Shown here: piece after piece, positions 48,529 to 59,989 of the stretch
How positions within the stretch are numbered: the first letter of the stretch is position 1
Layout of the letters: every line of letters begins with the position of its first letter
DNA from: Daphnia pulex
Lineage: Eukaryota > Arthropoda > Branchiopoda > Diplostraca > Daphniidae
NCBI RefSeq assembly: GCF_021134715.1
Contig: NC_060020.1
Span: 8,618,001 to 8,682,000, forward strand
DNA: 64,000 nt
Direction: 5' to 3'
Notes under the pieces: model-generated
Told to the model about the DNA's origin: nothing
The model's database searches: none
The model's input: the letters and a program-made list of their open reading frames with translations, nothing else
Made by a program: the position numbers and the translations under genes

Positions 48529-51500
48529 TGCTGTTGAGTCATAATTTCTGTGCATGTGATGTAAATACCACTAAATATAAGGATGCATGTAGAATGCCGA
48601 AAAATAGGTTCAGTTTGCGTTTGGGCAGGTTGCTGATTGATTTATTAATAATAGTGACGCCATTCAACTTCTTGATTGATTCGATTCCAGTCTTGATAGG
48701 AAACATCGACCAACTGCAAATAAAAATACGGGCACCCAAAATTGATATTCCCTGTTTTATAAAAACATACGAACGGTTTAAGAAAAAAAAACGGTTCGTT
48801 ACACGTCGCTTGGCAAAAGTGAATAAATGGAGCTAATGAAAAATGGCGAGTCTACAATAGAATAGATACGGTGTATGCACTTCATGTGTTGATCAGTCCC
48901 CCACAATTCCATCTCATCGGATCTCATTATGCAAGTTCAAATTACAAAGAGAAGCGCGCTGTTTCCTTCCCAGCAAAAACTGTGATTCCAGACAGTACAT
49001 TTGACTCTGTCGGCATTCGTTCTTGATGGCAAAGGGTGTAGTATACAGCATGCTGTAGTACCGACTACGTCGTCTACATGTTTTTAGTGCATTTGAGATT
49101 CTGTTGTTAATATTCTTGGCAGTACATTCTTCCATATTTACATGTGGGTGTGTGTGAGGGTGTGTATGCTGCGTGTGTGCTTGAAGAGTTGGAATTGATC
49201 CCCACATCCGGACTGATGCCTTTTGCGGCAAGGCCTAATGAGGCTAGGGGGTCCCACCAAAATTGAACGGCGCCGCAAAAAAAAGAGAGGAGAATATGAG
49301 TAAAACGGCTGGCTAATGAGCCAACAGTCTAGTCTATTTTCTTAGCATTTCATATTAGCCGATGTCTTTCGGATGCCTGGAACTCGTCACTCTTTCTAAT
49401 ACTCGAAGCTTCCTACACAACACGTGCTGCCGCTTGCATGACTATTAATAAAAATAGGAAGCTGTGTGTAACTGTGTATACTGCGTAGCTATCGATCATC
49501 TCCAACGAGCGGCTCGGGGACATTGATTTATTAAATACAAGAAGAAATACAAGAAGAAAAACACAAATATTTCGAGAGATAAAAATATATGCGACGATCA
49601 TCGGGAATCGTTGGTGCAACAAATCTTGATGGTGCGCTCCTTCGTGCCGCCATATACTACCACAGCTCACGAGAAAGTAAAGTTAGCTGTACGGTGTCTC
49701 TTTGGTAATCCGAGCGTCTCCGCAGCGGCACATAAAAAAGGGTCGAAGAAACACATCCTTGGTGCCTTAAAAAAAATCATTTTACTGCATTTTACCACTT
49801 ACCAGATCAAAACTATAACTCGAGGTATTCTATGATCTACTATATGCATTCAGTTTGCCCAAAAATATTATTCTAAGAACAATTCAACATACAATGTGTA
49901 GTAGACCCTACGAGGTTAGGACGAACTATTGAATAGGACGACAAGTTGGAAAATAAATTACGTGATGCCTACAACATATTGGAAGGAACGAATTAATGAT
50001 TGATGCACATTAGAAAGTTCCCGTACTGTATTAGGATAGGCTAAAATCTTCGCAACGGTGGTCAATAAATTTCTAATTTTCCCTCCCATATTTTCGTAGA
50101 AATATAATTAATGGGAGCTATTTTTCGTTTTATTCACGTAGGGTATAATAAGGCATATCTTATAAGGATGTGTTAAAGCGCAGACCTGCGTTCATTTCAA
50201 TTTATTTAATCATTTCCTAGTCATAGTGGCTAGCTTCTAGAAAATATTCGTTTTGAATTTTCAAAATTTGAACCTGCTGTGACCAGTCAAGATTTCTGGT
50301 GCCGCTACAAGCAGAAATTGCCACCCAGATTACCAACGATTATCAAATAGCAGATTTGCAATGCAAACGCAGAATATTTGATTTGATTTTTAATTAAAAA
50401 TTTACACGACCTATATTTAAGAACTAGCTCAATCGCCGTCTGCTTCAAGATATTATAAGCGCAAGCCTGACTAATTAAACATTTTACCGTAAAGAGAAAA
50501 TGCTCAACACAACTGCGTCTTACAGTCTCGTTCCTGCCTACACAGCCATGAGCTATCTAAAGCAATGCCGAGGGAGGCGGGAGAGGACTCGTTTCAATGT
50601 TTGATATTTCCGACTTTTTCTTGACAGGCTGAATGATTAACGTTGTCAAAAACCTGAACGTGGATGGGAGCAAAGCCTGTAAAACAAAAACGCAGGGGAA
50701 AACAAATTTCTTGAACTACAAATTTTTTACCGAAATGCATCCTTGTTCGTGAAATGTGCCTCTTCATTTAGGGTTATATGATTCTGCTTTTTATTTGGTT
50801 GTCAACTTACAGATAGCTGACCGGTAACCAATGTTTTTTTTATTCAAGGCGCTTAATTAAGTTTTTAAACAATTAAAGAAGATATCATTTTTGTCTTTAT
50901 ACGTCACTGGTCATTTTCTATCAAATTTGCGGTGCCGGGTATTTTCCTTCTCTCTATACTCTTTCTCTATTCGTTTGCCTAATAACAATTACGCAGTCCA
51001 AAACGGCTTCTTCACCTCGCTAATGGTGTAATTGAGAAACACTGCTGTGATTATACTCTGATCTCAACTCTCTTCATGGTGAGTCTTAGCTTTGTAGAGC
51101 TTAAACAGCTATTACGAGAGAAGAGTGACTAAACTAATGTCAAGTTAATCGACTTTGACTTTCTGTTAAAAAAATATTAATTTACATCCATACCGGTTTG
51201 AGATTTGGTGAAATTCTTGAACTATTACTTCTAATGTCTGAAAGAAGAATGGTACCGGTATAAAAATAATAAAATGTACAAATAATCTAAAACTATATTA
51301 TAGTAAGAACAACTTTCCAGCATGTAGCACAGCAGTATAGGTACCTAAATACTGATGATTAGTGATTACTAATGATTAAGGCTTACTTACTTAATCACCA
51401 CAACAATCAACCAGTATAATATACAATTATACTATCAAATAAACTAAAGCTGGTGAGTAATGGCAATAAGCCAATAAATCAATTGGTGTGAAGCGACAAA

Positions 51501-52062
51501 ATAGACGAGTTTTAACAGCAGTAGTGAGATTTTATAATGAAATCACATCAGCTCAACTTTATTTTTCCTTTGGGTATAGAAACATGAAGAAGATTTGCAA
51601 TGTGAAATCAAATCAGTTCTAATATTATGTATCTTCTGAGCTCATATTCAATTACATCACATATCCAACAAAAACACATACGTAAACATTTGAAAAACAG
51701 ATTGCCAAGACGTCAAGAGACGGCCAATTTATAAGTGAGAACAATAAAAAAAATAGAAAATTCGGTTATTACACGTTGATCGTATACACAATATTATATA
51801 TTTGGGTTGAATGAATTTCTTCGAAAACACATTAGAAAGTAACAATTCCGTTAAATATAACATTATGCAACATTATAAGTCACGTGCGACAAGCAATCAT
51901 CTAGCTATGCTATACTGCAATTTACATTTTCATTTTGCACTCTGTAAATGTGCAAATATGAAAAAATTGAAAGCATTATTTTTGACCGACACAAGAACTT
52001 GATTGCATATAAGAACATGAAAACGTCATTGAATTGGAAAACGGCCGTATTATAGATGTATC
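48529..52062. other. AT-rich intergenic region, no gene seen
   Basis: Open frames such as 48,516-48,836 (+) start inside the foldback end and show no domain. The last few hundred bases probably contain the 3' UTR of the Pox meso gene. Confidence 0.45.
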
Positions 52063-53260
52063 TTAGGCTGTAATGCCATGAACACTGTTGACGATGGATT
52101 GTCCGGAACCGCTAGTCGTCGTGTGGCCAGAGTTCACTAAGGAACTGGACGATCCGTGCTGATGCGCCGTCGCTGCGGAATTGCACGACTGAAGGTACAT
52201 GTAGTAATTGTAATTATAGTTGTAGTTATGCGCGGTGGATGGCTCTGAGCTGTTGCACATGGGAGTGGATTGCGCGGTGATTGTCATGGGCGGCCCTTGC
52301 GGTGGTCGAAATCCAAGACCGACGTTGATGTTGAGACCGACGCCGAGGATGTCTGTGACACTGTGAGAACTAGGCCAAGATATGGCCGGAGATGGGCGAC
52401 TGGGTGACAGAGGAGCGTTATTGCGTGACGAGGCGTGAGGTCCGATGCTTGTCGTGGCGATAGGCGACTGATGGTGAACGCCGACACCGACTCCGACGCT
52501 GACTCCGCCGTACGGGGAATATGGCGGATACAAGGGATTGTACAGAGCTGAACCCGAAGAAGTAGTCTGGTTGCCCACGCCAGAAGTACTCATTTGATGG
52601 TGATGATGGTGGTGCTTGTCATAATGCACAACTCCGTTGCCTGTCACGGTAATATCATGTATACCTGTTGCACCGTTACTACGCATATCCTTTACCGGTC
52701 ACTTTTATCAATTTTACAAAGAAATTGGACTTGCCTGTCAGGTGCGCCATGGTTCCGATTTTATTCCGGAGAATACGGGAAATGGAGCTCACCGATGGGA
52801 CGTTATACTTGTCGCAAATGCCATCAGCCAGAAGTCGATCACGAATTTCCCATGCAAAGATTCCCGGATCTTTACTCTTAAGCTCTTTGATGTATCCAAC
52901 TACCTACGAATGTTAGAAAATATTTTTTAAAAAGGGCGTCGCATTTTTTTATTTTTTTACAAATTGGATGCTATGAAACTAGTTTCAGAATACGATTCAT
53001 ATTTTTTTTTTTCAATTAAAATTTACTTTGGGAGTAGTGACTCGAGGCTTTGATCCTCCAATGGCACCAGGCAAAATAGATCCCGTCTCGTGGTAGCGAG
53101 CAAGTATTTTGGATACACATCCATGGGAGACTCTGAGCTGACGCGATATGTCACATGGGCGGATGCCAAGTTGGGCCAGTTCAACAATACGCAATCGAAC
53201 GGCGTTGGGCAGTGGTCGGCCGTTCACAAACACCCCACCGAGTTGATTTACCTCGCCGTA
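52063..53260 (-). CDS. Poxm: Pox meso (Pax1/9 class) paired-box transcription factor
   Basis: Three exons join in phase: 53,260-53,027; 52,903-52,735; 52,664-52,063, giving 334 residues without the first exon. The paired domain is complete from [19 protein letters not shown] through [54 protein letters not shown] and [16 protein letters not shown]. The octapeptide HSVTDILG lies at 52,365-52,342. There is no homeodomain. Octapeptide without homeodomain defines Pax1/9, which is Pox meso in arthropods, acting in mesoderm patterning. The tail holds a His run, GVGVGVG and NYNYNYNYY repeats. The second intron uses GC-AG. The start codon lies in an upstream exon I could not place; an acceptor CGCAG precedes YGEVNQ. 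Confidence 0.93.
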
Positions 53261-56200
53261 CTGCGATATTTGCGTGTCGCCTATTACCCAACATAAAAAA
53301 ATAAATGCGAAATATTAATACAAGTTTCACCTTTCTCCATACAGATAAATTTTTATAGTTATATTATGCGTTATTATGACCATGCTGACGTGCTCGTTTT
53401 TTTTACGGTACAAAGGAAAAACAAACTTCCGTATTTTGGGCCTATACGTACACATTCTTGAATACGGAGGATTGGCTTATGATTCGTTTTTATCTGAAAA
53501 TGACAATGACTAATTTGGTTCAATACGGTTATATAGCAAAGCGGAGACTACAGAATTCTTACATTTTTTGTCGCAGTAAATTATTGGACTTTCCTACAAT
53601 TTAAAAAACGCGCACAGTTTTTAGTCTCAAGTCTCGACGTCGAAATATCGACTAATAGACGAAAATCTAAGGCATCACGTAAAAAACTATGGGAACTGCC
53701 TACATTTTTATTTTTTTTTCCTGCCGGGTAAATCTCACATAGTAGAAGAAAAAGAGAGTAAATTAGAAGAATGTCGGGTGGCGGATATCCTTAGAAGTAA
53801 CACTTCAAACATTTCCAGTTTCGAGCATGACATTGACGTGCTCCCTGCCGCGTGCTCCCAAGAAATCTTTTCTCGTCCTCCTCAACTAAAAAATGCATTG
53901 CATGAGACGGGCAAACGTCGTCGTCGTGGATGGGATTTGTTCAAAAGATCCTGACATTCCGAAATCCTTGGCAAAAGCACAGAGACAAAATTGCGGGATA
54001 AATTCTTTTTAGGAAGGAAATAAAGAGTGCTACTGACTGAGAGACAAAGTAAAGATGCTTGCTAATGCTATGGATTCAGAAATTCGTAACAGAGTTCAGA
54101 AAAAAGCATATTTATTTTAAGCTGTTTAAAAACATAGACTTTTTTTGAGACTTTTTTTGAGAGAACATTTCTCACAAAAGAAATAAAATTAACACATCGT
54201 TATTGTTCTATAAAGACTTGCTAACAGCTGCTTATAACAGCTCCCTGCTCCCTATATCAATTTTCTGTAATCGCGTGGATCTTGAAAAAATTATATTTTT
54301 ATATTTTTACAACTGGGCTCGTTTGAAAATGAATAATCTAATTTAAATCTAATTTATTATCTAATTTTATTGGTAAAAAATCCCTGAGTATACCATGCCG
54401 CTATATTGCCGCTTGTCGATACACGATGGATTAGTCACGAGTTTTTGGCGAAAGTGGATGTAATGACCTTCGCGATGAAGTTATTTCTCCATCACCTCAA
54501 AATAAAATTTCTCACTAACGAGAAAATGTTTTTAGGTTTTTCAGTGTAACCATTGGGCAACATATAATTGTTTTGCTGCAAAAAGTTATACAGATGATGG
54601 ATGACTATTGGACTGAAAATAATAAATTAAAAAAAATGGTTGATTTTCTTAAATTTTTATCAATTAGCAGACGGAATAATAAGTAATGAATATAAAATAA
54701 ATAATAATAAAAGACTTGATGATGGCATTTCTTTAAGAAGCTTAAAAAAAGCAAAAAGTAATTTTTTTAAACACACGCTGCTTAAGTGCTTATAATAATT
54801 ACAGTAATTCACAAAATCTACAAACAAGCAACTGTGGCAGTTGCGGCCAAAATAGAAGAAAAACCGTGTATAAATTTTAACCAAGAGACCGCAGTAACCC
54901 GCAACATCTGCACATTTAAACCAGATATCTAATTGAACGGGATTTGCTGATTTGATAAACACAACCAGTCAACACAGACATAAACTAGGCGCCATACGAT
55001 AAGTCGTGACATCTTACAGAGAATAAGCTGCGTGTGGTCGACGAAATGGTAAAATCAACACTAACCATCGATGGAAAGGTCACGAACTAGCTCAAAGGAA
55101 ATGCCGGTTAAGGCTTGTTTTTTTTTTTAACGACTTTTACCCTCGCCGTTTTGATAGCTCAGCAACATTTCTCTTTTCAATGAAAGGCAAACATTTCCTT
55201 TTGTCCAAATTGGGTGTGAGGCAAAAGTAAAATGTGTCCGTAATCTTTACTACTCCCAATCAGCGATCGGCAAAATCCCGGTTTTTTCGATGAGAGCTTA
55301 TCCACAGTAAAGTAGAGCCTATAATGAAAAGGAAGCGAAGTAGGACCAAGGGAGATTACTTGCCCATTGCGCAGATGCGATTGTTTCAAGGTGTTGTTCC
55401 AAAATGCCGTAAGGACAAGGCATGCAGGTATAATCCGACGCACTTCACTACTGTTAACGAAATCTGGAAATTTCTCTTTAAAAAATGAACCGAAGACGAG
55501 CACATAGCTACTCACACTACAGAAGTTGAATTTGTTCCTTTAGGCTTGACCCGTTTCATTTCCATTGCCCAACCCGCAAGAACGTGCTAGAACGGCCAAG
55601 AGGGCGGGCCAGTGATCCATGACTTCCAATAGGAATTCATCCTCTATTTTGACGCCGCTGATTGGTCTAACTTTGCAAGTTACTTGTTCAACTGGTGTGT
55701 GCCATAGCTACTCTTTTCTACAATGATTTACTGCACGCGCAAGTTATTACAGCGCTGACAGAAGTTTAGAAATCATTAATAGTATTTTTAACTTTTGAGT
55801 TCGTTATCGTTCGTTAGATTACTCAAGATTCTTTCTTACTGCAATGCTTGTGTATCTTCAACCCGATTCAACCTTTAAATTTCAACAGGCCAAAACGAAA
55901 CAATAAACTACGAATAAGCAAGCAACAACGTGGCCCAATAGTTCTCTATATCTATTTGATATTATACAATACAACTAAGGAATTCTAACTTGCTATTATT
56001 CAGCATCGGCAATTGGTTAGATTTGATTGGTAAATATACAATTTGTTAATTGTTAAAAATAGGTAAGATTATTAGACCTGAATTAGAAAGTTAAACAGAA
56101 CGTGGCCTATAAACATTAAAAATGTAGACAAAAAACAATTTGCGAAAATAATATATGCTGCATATGCATTATTTCGTAGTATTTTGGAGTAATTAACTTT

Positions 56201-58630
56201 TATATCATAGGCCTACTACTGCCCGTATCATCCAGATTTTTATTCCAAGTATGAATTCTATTAGCTTTTCTTTGTTATTGGTCTATAGGATGTATACGCT
56301 TGAAATTAGTTTCTGAAACATACTTGTTGTAGGGAAACCAGCAATGATGGGTTAAGTTCCATTGAAACGGTTACGTACGATGTAGATAATTCCAGGACAA
56401 ATCGGAGGGGATTCGAGGGGAATAATTATTCCCATATTTATAAAGAACTATGATTTCAAGCTAATAGGGCAAGGATCAAATTTAAAGTAGGCCTATCAAA
56501 GAGATCTCAACAGTTTTTATTCAATTCTAATCCCATCATCGATATATACATAGGTTATTGTTTACCTACTTTGTATCACGTGTAGGCCTAATTATTAAAC
56601 TTATTTTTTTGATAATAGAGAATGAACAGGCATCAATAGGCCTATGTAGCCTATATTCACAATGTTTGTAAAAAATCATTTGTTTTAATGCGTTTTAGGG
56701 TTATGTGCAGTTTGGATGCAAGGCAAAGGCTATGCATCTTGCTATTAAAATTCAGAGATTCTTAACCAATGGCAATGCCAAATTTCCTCATATATCATGC
56801 ATTTCATTTTAGATATAGCCTAATTTTGGATCTAATAGAAATAGCGCTATAGATTGTGTAAAGTATAGTTAGTTTGAATAACTGTAAAAAAAATTTGCAT
56901 GAAGGACAGACGCGAACGACGTTCGCGTTTTAGACTTATTTAGTTTTAAATAATATGTGTTTGAAATTGTGGATTGCTGTGTAAGAACTGTAAGGTGGGC
57001 TGAAAATAAGCACTTAGAGGGGAGCGGTCTGAAGCACACAAACAGGCTAACAAAGAAAAGAAAGGGCGTACAACTAGTCTAGATTACAGTGATATACTGT
57101 ATATTTGAAATGCGATCTTGTAAACGCGAGAAAGGTCATTTAAAACCCTTCAAACCCTTTTCCCCGAATGTGTTCGAATTTACTGTAGAACTAGCGGCTT
57201 GGTGTTGTATCTGATCGTATTTCATCCTATTTCATCCATAGTTTGAGGTTCATTCTCTTTTCTCGTTCATCTTACTATGGTACTTTTCGTTTTTCATCGC
57301 TATTCATCACCCCTCGTCAAAGATAGATATGGGTAGGTAGGCTATGGGACCAAACTGTTCGGTGATATATAAAAAAAAAAATTTTTTTTCAAATTTTTCA
57401 AATAATTATAAAAAACAAGATAAAAATTACTTATTCTTTTTTGATGAGCCCATTTGTATTCCAAATCTTAAATCAATTTGATTACAGTTTCGATATTCAA
57501 TAACCTTATTAATATTCAAAATTCAAATAAAAAAGGAAGTGACTGCAAAAAATGTTATAATATTTTAATTAAAAATTTTGGAAATAAAAATTTCTATTAA
57601 TACGCAAAACGAGCTGAATATATGGCGAAAAGCGATGTGGACGGAGGGAGAGACTTGGGGTTTACGTGATATTTCACGATTTTCGTTCTTGATTATCTCG
57701 CGAACTATAAAAGATAAGAATATGGACTTTGTCCGGTTGGAATTGTTTTGCGATTCTGCACAAGAGCCCTGAATCCAGATTTTCTTAGTTCCTTTCAGGA
57801 TTTCTTCCTGAAAACTGCCTCCGCCAAAAAGGTTTTTTCGGACGCTTAGGGTCGGAGATCGCTTGTTAAAAGGGGGGACTAGTATAAAATTTATTAAGCA
57901 TGCAGGATTTAATAATTATTTAGACTTCATGCAAAGCCACAATTGATGGCTATGGTTCATTCAATTGTAGTTTTCTCTGTTTTAAATTTTCCAGTACCTC
58001 GAGTTTATCGCCATCTACCGTGGGGCATTTGAGTAAAAATAATGTTAACGGTTTAACGCTCGGGAACAGTCGTGTCCGTTAAACAATTAACAGTTTAGGA
58101 AAATTTTTGTTCGAATGCCTCAATGCTGAAAGCGTCGTGCTATGTCTGGTTTAGCAATTAAAATGACTGGTAAAGGGATGGGATATTATTCGATAACATT
58201 TTACATTTAAATTTGGACTTACTTTTTAGTCGTATCCCAATAAATATTATAAAAAAGGGACAAAATAATAAAATTTTAGAAATTGTTATTCATATCTTTA
58301 AAAATAACAGTGATGGATTATAACATTTCATTCCCAAATGAGGAATGACATATATTTTGTCTTTTTTAGTCCGTCTTTTTTTGCGACGTTGCCTCCTTGT
58401 TCTTTTTTTATTTTATTTACCGCAACATCGTAGTTCGTACCGTATCCTAAAAAAACAACCAAACAGAAAAATGTCATCTGTTGGTCACTTTTGCGGTTAA
58501 AGAAGAGTTCATAAAAAATAGAAAACATATTTTCTTCACGACCCAGTTCAAAGTTAAGGTATTTCCTTTTTTAAAATTAATAATGCGTTGGTTTGAAATT
58601 AGTTTAAGAAGACCTTAGAAATTCAAGTGG
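53261..58630. other. AT-rich region, missing Pox meso 5' exon expected here
   Basis: The first exon and promoter of Pox meso should lie within this interval, but I could not identify them. I see no other gene. Two minus-strand frames (54,660-54,962 and 55,177-55,515) of 100-112 codons lack recognisable features. A perfect palindrome CGAACGACGTTCG lies near 56,928. Confidence 0.4.
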
Positions 58631-58700
58631 ATATGCCGTAGTGGTTAGCGTGTACCCTTCCCAAAGTTAATAATAGAGTTGGCTAACGTCCGAAGTTGCC
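58631..58700 (+). other. tRNA-like sequence with A-box (relic or SINE head)
   Basis: ATGCCGTAGTGGTTAGCGTG resembles the D-arm and A box of tRNA-Gly type genes. The anticodon and T arms do not pair convincingly, and no good B box follows. It is probably a decayed tRNA-derived repeat. Confidence 0.3.
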
Positions 58701-58907
58701 AAGTCGATTAAAGCAAAGAAAAAATTTCGGACACGAACTCTTGCATGGCGGCTTATGGAGTTTCGGCGGTGTCATTCTTAGTTTATTGTTTCCCATTTCA
58801 GTCGTCTTTAGTTTCCATTCATAATTGGATAACTACATTCCTTAGTTATCAGGTAATCTTTTAATTTTTATTTCCCCTCGATAGTCATTGTAGTTTATTT
58901 ATTATTG

Positions 58908-59574
58908 GGTGTCCGGACGATTCGGCACTGAATTGTAAAAAAAAAACTTTCGGCACTTTGTAGTGACGATTCGGCACCGTCTTTTTACCGATTCGGCACC
59001 AATCAACCAGGTGTCAATTTTTGACTGTTCAAATGAATTAAAGTCATTTTATCATTTATGCCTAGAAAAAATTTTAATTCTAAATTTTTAAAATGAGCAC
59101 TATTTCTATTTACTTTTTAAGTAAGTAATAAAAAACAGACAAAATTGGTTTGTGGGATCGTATAGAAATTTGTAATTGAAAATTTGTAAATGAGAAATGG
59201 GGGTTAATGTATCAGTAAATATGTGTTTCAAATTTGAATGGCTAAATAAAGAATCACTATTTTTTATGAATTAAGCAGTAGAAGCAGTAAGTTTAGTAAT
59301 TAAGCAAAAAAGTAATTCTAATTATAAAAAGCTACCCTTTTTCAATCTTCCTAAATAATTTACAACACACCCGCAAGTGGGATATTTTTTTGCCGCTGCA
59401 AATTCCCCCAGGCGTAATTGCGTACCCCTGGTATAATTTTTATTTTATTTTCTTAAAATTAAACCATTTTCCATAGTGCCGAATTTGTATTTTGTAATAA
59501 TACAGTGCCGAAATGATAGTAGGTAGTGCCGAATGTGACTAACCTACTAGTCGGTGCCGAAACGTCCGGTAATC
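58908..59574. mobile_element. hAT-like non-autonomous element, 667 bp
   Basis: It is flanked by the 8-bp direct repeat TATTATTG (58,900-58,907 and 59,575-59,582). The ends are GGTGTCCGGACGATTCGGCA and, in inverse, GATTACCGGACGTTTCGGCA, which agree at most positions. Four TTCGGCAC boxes lie in the first 95 bases and four inverted copies in the last 100 bases, a pattern expected of transposase binding sites. The AT-rich centre has no coding frame. The 8-bp duplication suggests hAT-superfamily mobilisation. Confidence 0.8.
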
Positions 59575-59582
59575 TATTATTG

Positions 59583-59974
59583 AGACTACACGTGACGATC
59601 AGAGTAACACGGTAGCCCTGAATACGGACCCCTTTGAGACACCAATCGGGCACCCGATACAAGCAGGCGACCTCCTCCGCCAGCTGAGAACGGCCCTCGT
59701 CTCAGGCCAATTTGCGATACCAGGCACGGTGAGTGACCCGGTTACCTGGGATATACTGGCAGTGCTCGCTAAGCACTCAGTCCCAGTAAATCAGCCTTCG
59801 CCAACGGCCTCGACGAGCCAGGCACAAACACCTTCGACATCGGCCTCGACGAGCCAGGCACAAACACCTTCGCCATCGGCCTCGACGAGCCAGGCGCAAA
59901 CACCAAAAGTGGCTCCAAGGCGTCCGGCAGCGAGCAGAAAAAAAGGCAGCTACTTCGAAAGAGGTAGACGTTGA
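59583..59974 (+). mobile_element. Gag-like ORF fragment with repeats
   Basis: One frame runs from about 59,583 to the stop at 59,972. It reads TDPFETPIGHPIQAGDLLRQ, then SDPVTWDILAVLAKHS, three ASTSQAQT repeats and a basic end (RKKGSYFERGRR). The frame stays open but has no start within the block and abuts the two-ORF element. It looks like the N-terminal part of a retroelement structural protein. Class unknown. Confidence 0.45.
59795..59902 (+). repeat. 36-bp coding tandem repeat, three units
   Basis: Each unit encodes PS-x-x-ASTSQAQT. The units at 59,795, 59,831 and 59,867 differ at one or a few bases and keep the frame. Confidence 0.9.
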
Positions 59975-59989
59975 GTCCACGTGCCTTAG

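Noticed and set aside
48516-48836. 106-codon open frame on the + strand
   Set aside because: Its start lies in the end of the foldback element and the protein has no recognisable feature.
52594-52930. Three + strand open frames opposite the Pax gene
   Set aside because: They are antisense shadows of the paired-domain exon.
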